Shown here piece after piece: positions 32,410 to 40,569 of a DNA stretch of 64,000 bases. Origin of the DNA: Paractinoplanes bogorensis (GTDB lineage Bacteria > Actinomycetota > Actinomycetes > Mycobacteriales > Micromonosporaceae); contig NZ_JAHKKG010000012.1 of NCBI RefSeq assembly GCF_018829635.1, positions 124,001 through 188,000 of the forward strand, written 5' to 3'. The position numbers and the translations under genes were made by a program. How positions within the stretch are numbered: the stretch's first letter is position 1; each line of letters opens with the position of its first letter. Below the pieces are notes generated by a model that was not told the DNA's origin, did no database searches, and saw nothing but the letters and a program-made list of their open reading frames with translations.

Positions 32410-33864
32410 TCATCGGGCGGTGCCCAGGGTGATCTCGGTCAACGTTCGCAGGGACGGGGAGCCGGGCTCCCAGTAGCCGACGTGACCGCCGCCGGGGGAA
32501 CTGGCGAAGACGTGGGCGCCGAAGGCCGGGTCGCTCGGGTTGTGACCGAACCACAGGTTGCGTTCGGGCAGGCCGAAGGCGAGCAGCGGCCGTGCGATCG
32601 GGCCGCTCACGACCGTGCTGAGGTCGTGCACCAGGCTGCCGGGGGAGACCGCCGCATACTGGATCACGTCGTCGCGTGCGGTCGACGACCACACCTCGCC
32701 CGAGGGGATCCGCAGGTCACGAGCCGAGTCGACGCCGACGCCGGGCGAGCCCACGAAGGCCACCGCGTCAGCATCGAGGCCCCCAGCGGCCGCCCGGCCC
32801 ACGACCAGCGACCCGTAACTGTGGCCGAGCACGACCTGCCGCCCCGGCGGGCCCTCGTGCGCCGCCCGCAACCCCTCCTGGAAACGCCGCAGGGCGGGTG
32901 CCCCGGCCTCGGCCCGGCGGGCGCTCGCGGCCTCGTCGACGAAGTCAGGGGCGTCGTAGTCGAGCCACATCACCGCGCTGGTCGCGACGCCCGGGCTCAC
33001 CTCGGCCGCATGCTCGGCGACCCGCTGGGCGCGGGCCAGCTCACCGCCGTACGAGGCCAGGTCGGCGGTCATCCCCGGCACATGGGTGAGCACGTTGGCG
33101 GCCCGGTCGGGGTCGCCCAGGGCCACCACCGCGCGGCCCTCCTCGGCCAGATCGAGCTGTAGCAGGTAGGCCCGCGGACCGGATGCGGTGGCGAGCCGGT
33201 CACTGAGCCGGGCCAGCCCGTCGCGCACCTCACGCAGCCGGTCACGGTCCCGGCCCGAGGCGCGGGTGATGGCCTGATCGATCTCGTCGCGCCGGTTGTC
33301 GAGCAGCAGCCGGTTGGCGATATCACGGTCGGCGGCCGGCAGCCCGTCCATCCGGGCCAACCACGACGCCTCGGTGGCCAGCAGCCAGTTGCGCTGCTCC
33401 CGGGACAGCGCCATCCACCACCGGTGCACCTCGGCCGGTGCGCTGGTGCAGTCGGGTCGCTCGGGCCCGGGCGGCTCGGCGGGGGTGCGAATGGCCTCGG
33501 TGAGCGCCTCGAACCGCTCGGCGGCCCCGGCGTCAGCTCGCGCCGCCAGCCCGAGCGCCGCGTCGGCGAGGGACCGGGACAGCAGGGCCCGGGCGCGGCT
33601 CAGGGTCGCGGCGAACTCGCCCGCCGCCTGATCGGCGCGCCAGCAGTGCAGTCGGAAGAGGACCAGGCGCCGCCGCAGCGCTTCGAGTCGCTGAACGGCT
33701 GCGGTGGCCGCGGCGCCGCGCCAGGCCGCGCGGAGGGCGGCCAGCGGCGGCCCGCACTCGGCGATCAACCGGCCCGCGACCTCGGCCCAGCGCCGCCAGC
33801 GGAGAGCCAGCGCCCGCCACCGCGCCGGGTCGGTGACGCGAAGGCGGTCGAGGACGGCAGTCAT
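32410..33864 (-). CDS. DUF1023 alpha/beta hydrolase
   Basis: A 484-residue protein with a helical N-terminal half (~residues 1-240, Arg/Ala-rich) and a C-terminal alpha/beta-hydrolase domain of the DUF1023 family. The nucleophile elbow is VVLGHSYGSLVVG, with candidate acid in STARDDVIQYA and His in GGGHVGYW. DUF1023 proteins in Actinobacteria are often encoded beside small WXG-like or helical partners and may be secreted lipases/esterases. Here the ATG overlaps the stop of such a small gene (ATGA). No signal peptide is visible. Confidence 0.85.
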   Translation of the reverse strand: MTAVLDRLRVTDPARWRALALRWRRWAEVAGRLIAECGPPLAALRAAWRGAAATAAVQRLEALRRRLVLFRLHCWRADQAAGEFAATLSRARALLSRSLADAALGLAARADAGAAERFEALTEAIRTPAEPPGPERPDCTSAPAEVHRWWMALSREQRNWLLATEASWLARMDGLPAADRDIANRLLLDNRRDEIDQAITRASGRDRDRLREVRDGLARLSDRLATASGPRAYLLQLDLAEEGRAVVALGDPDRAANVLTHVPGMTADLASYGGELARAQRVAEHAAEVSPGVATSAVMWLDYDAPDFVDEAASARRAEAGAPALRRFQEGLRAAHEGPPGRQVVLGHSYGSLVVGRAAAGGLDADAVAFVGSPGVGVDSARDLRIPSGEVWSSTARDDVIQYAAVSPGSLVHDLSTVVSGPIARPLLAFGLPERNLWFGHNPSDPAFGAHVFASSPGGGHVGYWEPGSPSLRTLTEITLGTAR

Positions 33865-34145
33865 CGGGTCAGCCGCAGACGGGTCACGGCCCGGGCGTCG
33901 GCCAGCTCGTAGTCGGCCGACACGAGAGCGATGCGCCGCGCCGTCTCCTCGATCTCGGCACCGATCGCCATCAGCTGTTGCCGAGCTGCCTCGGCGGCCA
34001 GCAGAGCGGCGTCGACGGTGACCCAGCGCGGGACGGTCGGCGGCGCGGGATCGTCGGCCGCGGCCGTCACCCGGTCGCCGGTGGCGGCCCACACGGACGC
34101 CGCTCGGCGCAGCGCCTCGGTGTCGGCCTCGAGTTCGGGATTCAT
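33861..34145 (-). CDS. Small helical protein coupled to the DUF1023 hydrolase
   Basis: A 94-residue, almost wholly helical, acidic protein (MNPELEADTEALRRAASVWA, then AAEAARQQLMAIGAEIEETA). Size and heptad-like pattern are reminiscent of ESX-associated EspC/WXG-type helical hairpins, but no WXG motif is present. ATG 34145 follows GGAGG with 6-nt spacing. Its stop overlaps the hydrolase start, so the two are made together. Partner or chaperone function is inference. Confidence 0.72.
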   Translation of the reverse strand: MNPELEADTEALRRAASVWAATGDRVTAAADDPAPPTVPRWVTVDAALLAAEAARQQLMAIGAEIEETARRIALVSADYELADARAVTRLRLTR

Positions 34146-34209
34146 CGGCAACCTCCGGGTGGGGCGAGGGGATGCGGCGACGGTAGGGCTTCGCGACCCC
34201 GCCCGGGAC

Positions 34210-34244
34210 GGCCTGTGGACAACGCCGACGGTTGTCCACAGGCC
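34210..34244. promoter_or_regulatory. Inverted pair of DnaA-box-like sequences upstream of acpS
   Basis: Perfect 14-bp inverted repeat (34210-34223 and 34231-34244, 7-nt spacer). Each arm contains the actinobacterial DnaA box TTGTCCACA (34232-34240 and, inverted, 34214-34222). It lies in the divergent promoter region between the small helical protein gene and acpS. DnaA-dependent control, or use as another factor's operator, is inference. Confidence 0.65.
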
Positions 34245-34279
34245 CCTTGGCCTCCGGCGACAACCGATAGGGTTGGGCC

Positions 34280-34648
34280 GTGATCGTGTCAGTCGGTATC
34301 GATGTGGTTCTGGTCGAGCGCTTCGCCCGTGCTCTCGACCGGACGCCGCTGCTGGCGGTCCGGCTCTTCACCGAGGGTGAGCGGGTGACCAGCACCGGCA
34401 ATCCGCGGTCGCCCGAGTCGCTGGCCGCCCGGTTCGCGGCCAAGGAGGCGGTGGCCAAGGCGCTCGGCGCCCCGGCGGGCATGCTCTGGCACGACTGCGA
34501 GATCGTCGCCGATCCCGACGGCCGGCCCTGGCTGACCGTCTCGGGCACGGTCGCCGCGGTCGCCGCCGAGCGCGGGGTCAACCGGTGGCATCTCTCCCTC
34601 TCGCACGACGGCGGGATCGCCTCGGCGATGGTGGTCGCGGAGTCCTGA
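34280..34648 (+). CDS. acpS: Holo-[acyl-carrier-protein] synthase
   Basis: Transfers 4'-phosphopantetheine from CoA to acyl carrier protein. The 122-residue chain has the metal-binding IVSVGIDVVLVERFA and the catalytic FAAKEAVAKALG, and it ends with HLSLSHDGGIASAMVVAE. TAGGGT (34268-34273) ends 6 nt before the GTG, and there is no ribosome site, suggesting a leaderless transcript. It is followed by the NAD(P)H-hydrate repair gene, a common bacterial pairing, and then alr. Confidence 0.96.
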   Translation: MIVSVGIDVVLVERFARALDRTPLLAVRLFTEGERVTSTGNPRSPESLAARFAAKEAVAKALGAPAGMLWHDCEIVADPDGRPWLTVSGTVAAVAAERGVNRWHLSLSHDGGIASAMVVAES

Positions 34649-34681
34649 GCAGGACGCGTAAAGACAGAAAACGGAGGGTCG

Positions 34682-36136
34682 ATGCGGCAGGCTTGGCGGG
34701 TCGCGGACGTACGCGCGGCGGAGCGGACACTCCTGGAGAGGCTGCCCGACGGCACGCTCATGCAGCGGGCCGCCGCCGGCCTGGCCCGGCGCTGCGCGCT
34801 GCTGCTCGAAGACGCCGGCGGTGTCTACGGCGCGCGCGTCCTGCTGCTGGTCGGCAGCGGTGACAACGGCGGCGACACGCTTTTTGCCGGCGCCGCCCTG
34901 GCCCGGCGCGGCGCCCAGGTGCGGGCGCTGCTGATGCGGCCCGACCGGGTCCACCTGGCCGGCCTGCGGGCGTTACGGGCGGCGGGCGGGTTCACCGTAC
35001 GGGATCTGCCCGACCACGCCGACCTGGTGCTCGACGGCATAGTCGGCATCGGCGCCTCGGGCGGCCTGCGCCGGGAGGCCGCCGTCGTGGTCGAGCGCCT
35101 GAGCCACCTGCGCGGCCGCGACGGACGAAGGGCCGTGGTGGTGGCCGTCGACGTGCCCAGCGGCGTGGCCGTCGACACCGGTGACGTGCCGGGCGACGCC
35201 GTGACCGCCGACGTCACGGTCACCTTCGGCTGTCTCAAGCCCGCCCACGTGGTCGGCCCGGCCGCCGTGCGCTGCGGCCAGGTCGAGCTGGTCGACATCG
35301 GCCTCGGGCCGGTGCTGCGGGCCGATCCGGCGATCTCGGTGCCCGACGCGGCCGACGTCGCGGAGTGGTGGCCGCACGCGGGCCCGGCCTCCGACAAATA
35401 CACCCGGGGTGTGGTCGGCATCGCCACCGGCTCGGCCACCTATCCGGGGGCGGCCCTGCTCGGCGTGAGCGGCGCTCTGGCCGGCCCGACCGGCATGATC
35501 CGCTATGCCGGGAGCGCCCACGAAGAGGTCGTCCGCGCGCACCCGTCGGTCGTGACCGTGCCCCGGGTAGCCGACGCCGGCCGAGTGCAGGCCTGGGTCT
35601 GCGGTTCCGGGCTGGGCACCGACGGCGAGGCCCGCACGACTCTGCGCAGCGTGCTGGCGACCTCGTTGCCGGTCGTGCTCGACGCCGACGCGCTGACCCT
35701 GCTGGTCGACGGGAAGCACGCCGATGACCTGCGACGCAACGGGCCGCTGGTGATCACCCCGCACGACGGGGAGTTCAAGCGGCTGGCCGGCGAGGCGCCC
35801 GGCACCGACCGGGTCGGCGCGGCGCTCAAGCTTGCCTCCTGGATGAACGCGGTGGTGCTGCTCAAGGGCGACCGGACCATCGTGGCCACCCCGGGCGGCG
35901 AGGTCTGGGCCAACCCGACCGGCACGTCCGCGCTGGCCACGGCGGGCAGCGGGGATGTGCTGGCCGGGCTGCTGGGGTCGCTGCTGGCCGGGGGCCTGGC
36001 GCCGGAGCGGGCCGCGGTCGCCGCCGCGTACGCGCACGGGCTGGCCGGTCGCCGGGCCGCCGCGGACGGTCCGGTCGCCGCCCCCGACATCGCCGCCGCT
36101 CTTCGTTACACCGTGCGGGACCTGACGGGCCGTTGA
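34682..36136 (+). CDS. nnr: Bifunctional NAD(P)H-hydrate epimerase / ADP-dependent dehydratase
   Basis: Repairs damaged NAD(P)H hydrates. The N-terminal YjeF_N epimerase domain (residues ~1-215) has LLVGSGDNGGDTLFAGAALA and VAVDVPSGVAVDTGDV. The C-terminal ribokinase-like dehydratase (~230-480) has VITPHDGEFKRLAG, VLLKGDRTIVATP and the phosphate-binding NPTGTSALATAGSGDVLAGL. Both halves look complete (484 aa). AACGGAGGG precedes ATG 34682. The last 47 bases of this gene are repeated four more times downstream. Confidence 0.96.
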   Translation: MRQAWRVADVRAAERTLLERLPDGTLMQRAAAGLARRCALLLEDAGGVYGARVLLLVGSGDNGGDTLFAGAALARRGAQVRALLMRPDRVHLAGLRALRAAGGFTVRDLPDHADLVLDGIVGIGASGGLRREAAVVVERLSHLRGRDGRRAVVVAVDVPSGVAVDTGDVPGDAVTADVTVTFGCLKPAHVVGPAAVRCGQVELVDIGLGPVLRADPAISVPDAADVAEWWPHAGPASDKYTRGVVGIATGSATYPGAALLGVSGALAGPTGMIRYAGSAHEEVVRAHPSVVTVPRVADAGRVQAWVCGSGLGTDGEARTTLRSVLATSLPVVLDADALTLLVDGKHADDLRRNGPLVITPHDGEFKRLAGEAPGTDRVGAALKLASWMNAVVLLKGDRTIVATPGGEVWANPTGTSALATAGSGDVLAGLLGSLLAGGLAPERAAVAAAYAHGLAGRRAAADGPVAAPDIAAALRYTVRDLTGR

Positions 36137-36317
36137 GCGCCGCCGCTTTCCGTCACACCGTGCGCGACCTGACGGGCCGAGGGCCGTCGCTCTTCGTTAC
36201 ACCGTGCGGGATCTGACGGGCCGAGGGCCGTCGCTCTTCGTTACACCGTGCGGGACCTGACGGGCCGTTGAGTGCCGCCGCTCTTTGTCACACCGTTCAG
36301 GACCTGACAGTTCGTTA
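36091..36317 (+). repeat. Five-copy ~45-nt tandem repeat spanning the nnr 3' end
   Basis: Copy 1 (36091-36137) encodes the last residues and stop of the preceding gene. Copies at about 36138-36182, 36183-36226, 36227-36272 and 36273-36317 follow, each sharing the core TTACACCGTGCGGGACCTGA with few changes. The fifth copy is the most diverged and runs into the alr start region. It fills the entire gap to alr. This looks like repeated duplication of a gene's 3' end, not a CRISPR, because there are no unique spacers. Confidence 0.92.
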
Positions 36318-36328
36318 GGCTGGGAATC

Positions 36329-37447
36329 ATGTGGCAGGCCGAGGTCCGGATCGATCTGGACGCCATCCGGGACAACGTCGCGCTGCTGCGCGCCCGCACC
36401 ACCGCCGAGGTCATGGCGGTCGTCAAGGGCGACGGCTACGGGCACGGCATGGTGCCGTCGGCACGGGCCGCGCTGGCCGGCGGGGCGACCTGGCTCGGCG
36501 TGGCCACGCTCGACGAGGGGCTGGCGCTGCGCGGGGCCGGCGTCGAGGTGCCCGTGCTGGCCTGGCTGCACTCGCCCGGGCTGGCCCTGCACGAGGGGGT
36601 CGAGGCCGATCTCGACCTCAACGCGGGCAGCCTCGAGCTGCTGGGTGAGCTGGTGACGGCGGCCCGCAGGGCGGAGCGGACCGCCCGCGTACACCTGAAG
36701 CTCGACACCGGCCTGGCCCGTGGCGGCGCGACCGTGACCGAGTGGCCGGCCCTGCTCGAGGCGGCGGCCAAGGCGCAGGCCGACGGCGAGATCGACGTGG
36801 TGGGCATCTGGAGCCACCTGGTGCACGCCGACGAGCCCGGCCACGAGACCACCGACCATCAGCTGGCCGCGTTCGCCGACGGGCTGGCGGTCGCCGAGCG
36901 GTTCGGCATCACCCCGCGCTATCGGCACATCGCCAACTCGGCGGCCACCCTGACCCGGCCCGACGCGCACTACGACCTCGTACGGCCGGGCCTCGCGGTC
37001 TATGGTCTGTCGCCGATCGAGGGGGAGACGTTCGGGCTACGGCCGGCCATGACCGCGCGGGCCCGGGTCGCGCTGACCAAGCGGGTGCCCGCCGGTCAGG
37101 GCGTCTCCTACGGCCACACCTATTTCACCGAGCGTGAGACGACGCTGGCCCTGGTGCCGCTGGGCTACGCCGACGGGGTGCCACGGGCGGCCTCCAACGT
37201 GGGCCCGGTGCAGCTCGGCGGCAAGCGGCGGCGGGTCGCGGGCCGGGTCTGCATGGATCAGATCGTGCTCGACGTCGGCGACGACCCGGTGGTGGCGGGC
37301 GATGTCGCGACGCTGTTCGGGCCGGGCGACGAGGGCGGGCCGACGGCCGACGACTGGGCCGAGGTGGTCGGCACGATCAACTACGAGATCGTGACGAGAT
37401 TCGGCAGTACGCGAGTGCCTCGCGTCTACGACGGAGGTGCGAAATGA
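36329..37447 (+). CDS. alr: Alanine racemase
   Basis: PLP enzyme producing D-alanine for peptidoglycan. The PLP Lys33 lies in MAVVKGDGYGHGMVPSA (the usual Ala after Lys is Gly here). The second catalytic base Tyr is in GVSYGHTYFTE, and RPGLAVYGLSPIEG and CMDQIVLDVG are typical. The product is 372 residues. TAGGCT (36316-36321) ends 7 nt before ATG 36329 without a ribosome site, suggesting a leaderless mRNA whose promoter lies in the last repeat copy. It overlaps the next gene by 4 nt. Confidence 0.97.
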   Translation: MWQAEVRIDLDAIRDNVALLRARTTAEVMAVVKGDGYGHGMVPSARAALAGGATWLGVATLDEGLALRGAGVEVPVLAWLHSPGLALHEGVEADLDLNAGSLELLGELVTAARRAERTARVHLKLDTGLARGGATVTEWPALLEAAAKAQADGEIDVVGIWSHLVHADEPGHETTDHQLAAFADGLAVAERFGITPRYRHIANSAATLTRPDAHYDLVRPGLAVYGLSPIEGETFGLRPAMTARARVALTKRVPAGQGVSYGHTYFTERETTLALVPLGYADGVPRAASNVGPVQLGGKRRRVAGRVCMDQIVLDVGDDPVVAGDVATLFGPGDEGGPTADDWAEVVGTINYEIVTRFGSTRVPRVYDGGAK

Positions 37448-38508
37448 GCCGGCGTAGCAAGCAGTTCGGTATCGCCGGTGCGGCCGTCGGTGTGGTGGCG
37501 GCCGGTCTGGCCACCGCGTTCGCCGTCGAGCGGGTGCTGGTACGCCGTTCGATCAGCGCGCCCGGCGACCCCCATGCGGACGAACCGTTCGGCGACCAGC
37601 CGTTCGACGAGGAGATGACGGTCACCGCGGCCGACGGCACCGAGTTGCACGTCGAGATCGTCGAGCCGAGCGTCGAGGGTGAGACCAAGCCCACGATCGT
37701 CTTTGTGCACGGGTTCGCGCTCGACATGGGCACCTTCTATTTCCAGCGCCAGGCCCTGACCGAACGCGGCGACCATCGGCTCGTCTTCTACGACCAGCCC
37801 GGGCACGGCAAGTCGAGCCGGCTCAAGTCCGGCGACTACGACATCGCCGCGCTCGGCAAGTCGCTGGCCGCGGTGCTCGACGCGGCCGTGCCGGAGGGGC
37901 ACATCATCCTGGTCGGCCATTCGATGGGCGGCATGACGATCATGGCGTTCGCCGAGCAGTACCCGGAGTGGTTCGGTAACCGGGTGACCGGCGTGGTGCT
38001 CATGTCCACCTCGGCCGGCCTGATCGACAAGACCAAGCTGGGCATCCCGTCGCTGGTCGCCCGGGCCAGTTCGCCCTTCTTCCCGCTCTGGGGCAAGGCG
38101 GCCCACCTGGGCGGCTCGTCGATCGACCGGGCCCGGGTGGTCTCCTCCGATCTGGCCTGGCTGCTCACCCGCCGGTATGGCTTCGGCGAGCCCAAGCCCA
38201 GTCCGTCGTTGGTCACCTTTGTGGAGAACATGAACTCCAAGACGACGGTCGAGACGCTGACCAAATATCTGCACACCCTCTATACCCACAACCGGTTCCC
38301 GGCGCTGTCCGTCCTGCGGGGCGTGCCGGTGCTGGTCATCGTGGGCACGCGTGACTACCTGACCCCGGTGACCCACTCCGAAGAGATCCTCAAGCATCTG
38401 CCCGACGCCGAACTCGTCAAGGTCGACAACAGCGGGCACGTGGTGATGCTCGAGAAGGCGGACGAGGTCAACGCCGCGCTGCTCCCGTTCCTGGACAAGA
38501 TCTCGTGA
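37444..38508 (+). CDS. Membrane-anchored alpha/beta hydrolase
   Basis: A 354-residue hydrolase with one N-terminal hydrophobic segment (IAGAAVGVVAAGLATAFAV) that acts as an anchor or uncleaved signal. The fold markers are VFVHGFALDMGTF (oxyanion region), YDQPGHGKSS, nucleophile Ser in LVGHSMGGMTIMAF, Asp in VGTRDYLTPV and His in NSGHVVMLEK. The substrate is unknown. It overlaps alr (ATGA) and tsaE (GTGA), so the run alr-hydrolase-tsaE is one operon. Confidence 0.9.
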   Translation: MSRRSKQFGIAGAAVGVVAAGLATAFAVERVLVRRSISAPGDPHADEPFGDQPFDEEMTVTAADGTELHVEIVEPSVEGETKPTIVFVHGFALDMGTFYFQRQALTERGDHRLVFYDQPGHGKSSRLKSGDYDIAALGKSLAAVLDAAVPEGHIILVGHSMGGMTIMAFAEQYPEWFGNRVTGVVLMSTSAGLIDKTKLGIPSLVARASSPFFPLWGKAAHLGGSSIDRARVVSSDLAWLLTRRYGFGEPKPSPSLVTFVENMNSKTTVETLTKYLHTLYTHNRFPALSVLRGVPVLVIVGTRDYLTPVTHSEEILKHLPDAELVKVDNSGHVVMLEKADEVNAALLPFLDKIS

Positions 38509-38966
38509 AGCTGCCGACGGTGGACGACACCCGTGCGTGCGGGGAAAGGCTTGCCTCGATCCTGCGCGCGGGCGACCTGGTGCTGCTGACCGGCCCGCTC
38601 GGCGCCGGCAAGACCGCACTGGCCCAGGGCATCGGGGCCGGGCTCGGGGTGACCGACGCGATCACGTCGCCGACCTTCGTGATCGCGCGGGTCCATCGAG
38701 GACGGATCCCGATGGTGCACGCCGACGCGTACCGGCTGGGTGACAAGCCCGACCCGCGGGCCGAGATCGACGACCTCGACCTGGACGCCGACGCGGACGC
38801 CGCGGTGACCGTGGTGGAGTGGGGCGCCGGGATGGTCGAGCAGCTCAACGACGAATACCTGCGGGTACGCCTCGACCGGCTGGACGACGACACCCGGGTG
38901 CTCGAGCTGATCCCGCACGGCGGAGACTGGGCCGCACGCATCGCGCGTCTTCACACCGAGGAGTGA
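38505..38966 (+). CDS. tsaE: tRNA t6A biosynthesis ATPase TsaE
   Basis: ATPase that drives the TsaB-TsaD complex in forming N6-threonylcarbamoyl-adenosine at tRNA A37. The 153-residue product has the P-loop LTGPLGAGKTALAQGIGAGL, ITSPTFVIARVH and the family VVEWGAG segment. The GTG start overlaps the hydrolase stop. TsaB and TsaD are encoded downstream, separated by ung. Confidence 0.95.
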   Translation: MKLPTVDDTRACGERLASILRAGDLVLLTGPLGAGKTALAQGIGAGLGVTDAITSPTFVIARVHRGRIPMVHADAYRLGDKPDPRAEIDDLDLDADADAAVTVVEWGAGMVEQLNDEYLRVRLDRLDDDTRVLELIPHGGDWAARIARLHTEE

Positions 38967-38969
38967 CCT

Positions 38970-39653
38970 TTGAATCTGGCGGAGTTGCTGCCGGTCGAGT
39001 GGCGGACCGAGCTCGAGGGTTTCCTCGACGAGACGGCCACGGCCGCGCTGGGCGAGTTCGTGAGCTCGGAATACGCGACGCACACGATCTATCCGCCGAT
39101 CGAGGACCTCTTCTCGGCATACCGGCTGTGTCTCCCCGGACAGACCCGGGTGCTGATCCTGGGGCAGGACCCCTATCACGGCCCGGGCCAGGCCCACGGG
39201 CTCAGCTTCAGCGTGCGCGAGGGTGTGAAGGTCCCGCCGTCGCTGCGCAACGTGTTCAAGGAGCTGTCCGAAGACGTCGGCATCGCGCCCCCGGCCGCCG
39301 GTGATCTGACCGGCTGGGCCGAGCAGGGCGTGCTGCTGCTCAACGCGGTGCTGACCGTCCGGGCCGGTGCCGCCGCGTCGCATGCGGGCAAGGGCTGGGA
39401 GGCCTTCACCGACGCGACGATCGAGGCCCTGAACGCCCGCGACGACCGGGTGGTGTTCCTGCTCTGGGGTGGGTACGCGCGGAAGAAGGCCGCGCTGATC
39501 ACCAACCCGGCCCACGTGGTGCTCGAGGCGGGCCACCCGAGCCCGCTCAACCGGGTCGGTTTCCGCGGCGCTCGTCCGTTCAGCGCGGCGAACAAGGCCC
39601 TGGCCGACGGCGGTCGCCCGGTTGTCAACTGGGACCCGCGTTCCGGGGGCTAG
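38970..39653 (+). CDS. ung: Uracil-DNA glycosylase family 1
   Basis: Excises uracil from DNA. The 227-residue chain has the water-activating loop LGQDPYHGPGQAHGLSF (Asp67) and the Leu-intercalation motif GHPSPLNRVGF with the catalytic His. PPSLRNVFKEL, QGVLLLN and FLLWGGYARKKAAL are standard. The start is TTG 38970, three bases after tsaE, with GAGG upstream. Its position inside the tsaE-tsaB-rimI-tsaD run differs from the order I know in related Actinobacteria. Confidence 0.97.
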   Translation: MNLAELLPVEWRTELEGFLDETATAALGEFVSSEYATHTIYPPIEDLFSAYRLCLPGQTRVLILGQDPYHGPGQAHGLSFSVREGVKVPPSLRNVFKELSEDVGIAPPAAGDLTGWAEQGVLLLNAVLTVRAGAAASHAGKGWEAFTDATIEALNARDDRVVFLLWGGYARKKAALITNPAHVVLEAGHPSPLNRVGFRGARPFSAANKALADGGRPVVNWDPRSGG

Positions 39654-39663
39654 GGTTCCAGAC

Positions 39664-40569
39664 GTGCTCGTACTGGCTCTGGATACCGCAACCCCCGCGT
39701 CGACCGCCGCCCTGGTCGAGGTGACCGCCGACGGCCTGCGCGGCATCGCCGAGCGGCGCACCGTCGACCCCCGTGCCCACGGTGAGAAGCTGGCTCCCGA
39801 GATCGAGTCCGTCCTGGCCGAGGCCGGGGTGCGGCCGCGTGACCTCGGCGCGATCGTGGCCGGTCTGGGGCCGGGGCCGTTCACCGGTCTCCGCGTCGGC
39901 CTGGCCACCGCGGCCAGCCTGGGACAGACATTGACCATTCCCACGTACGGGGTGTGTTCGCTCGACGGTCTGGGGCGCGCGGCGGGCCCGGGTCGTGTGC
40001 TGATCGCGACCGACGCCCGGCGGCGTGAGGTCTACTTCGCGACCTATCTCGACGGGGTCCGGGTCGCCGGGCCCGACGTCGCCCGTCCGAGTGATGTGGC
40101 GGCCGCGATCGTCCGCGCCGGCACCCCGGCTCGCAGTCGTGCCCGCAACAGCGCCGCCACCGAGGCGGCCGCGCTGGCCGAGTCCGAGACGCTCGAGGCG
40201 GCCACGGCTCTGGTCGGTGCCGACGCCGCGCGGGTGGCCGCGGCGCTGGCCCGGGCCGAGGCCGCCCATCTGATCGGCCAGGCCACCGCGCGGGACGACG
40301 GCATCGACCTGACCGGGCGCGATCCGGGCGTACGGGAAACCGGGGTTGCCTCTCTGGTCGACCGGGCGGCCGGCGAGGGTGCGCTCAAGTACGGCGACGT
40401 CTTCGGGGTCCCGGTCGAGGAGCATCTGCTGTTCCCGCCCGGTGCGGCGCTGGTGGCGCTGGCGGCCGACCGCATCCGGGCCGGCGCGCCGGGTGAGGTC
40501 CTCACGCCGCTCTATCTGCGCCGCCCCGACGCGGTCGAACCGACGGCCCGTAAGCCGGTGCTCACCTGA
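39664..40569 (+). CDS. tsaB: tRNA t6A biosynthesis protein TsaB, with insertion
   Basis: Non-catalytic ASKHA-fold partner of TsaD. The N-terminal domain is canonical: LVLALDTATPASTAAL, then VAGLGPGPFTGLRVGLATA and TDARRREVYFATYLDG. The product is 301 residues, about 70 more than the usual ~230. The excess lies in an Ala/Glu/Arg-rich helical stretch at about residues 150-205 (RSRARNSAATEAAALAESE and neighbours). GTG 39664 is preceded 7 nt upstream by TAGGGT (39651-39656), so a leaderless start inside the ung end is likely. It shares a base with rimI. Confidence 0.92.
   Translation: MLVLALDTATPASTAALVEVTADGLRGIAERRTVDPRAHGEKLAPEIESVLAEAGVRPRDLGAIVAGLGPGPFTGLRVGLATAASLGQTLTIPTYGVCSLDGLGRAAGPGRVLIATDARRREVYFATYLDGVRVAGPDVARPSDVAAAIVRAGTPARSRARNSAATEAAALAESETLEAATALVGADAARVAAALARAEAAHLIGQATARDDGIDLTGRDPGVRETGVASLVDRAAGEGALKYGDVFGVPVEEHLLFPPGAALVALAADRIRAGAPGEVLTPLYLRRPDAVEPTARKPVLT

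Noticed and set aside
30275..32692. Minus-strand open frame continuing upstream of the MmpS-like gene across glmS
   Set aside because: It lies opposite a certain glmS gene; the real protein starts at TTG 30274 with a ribosome site.
34146..34279. Replication origin suggested by DnaA boxes
   Set aside because: Only two boxes are present, with no dnaA/dnaN, no AT-rich unwinding element and no box cluster.
36091..36317. Possible CRISPR array
   Set aside because: The repeats are contiguous with no unique spacers and one copy is coding; no cas genes are present.
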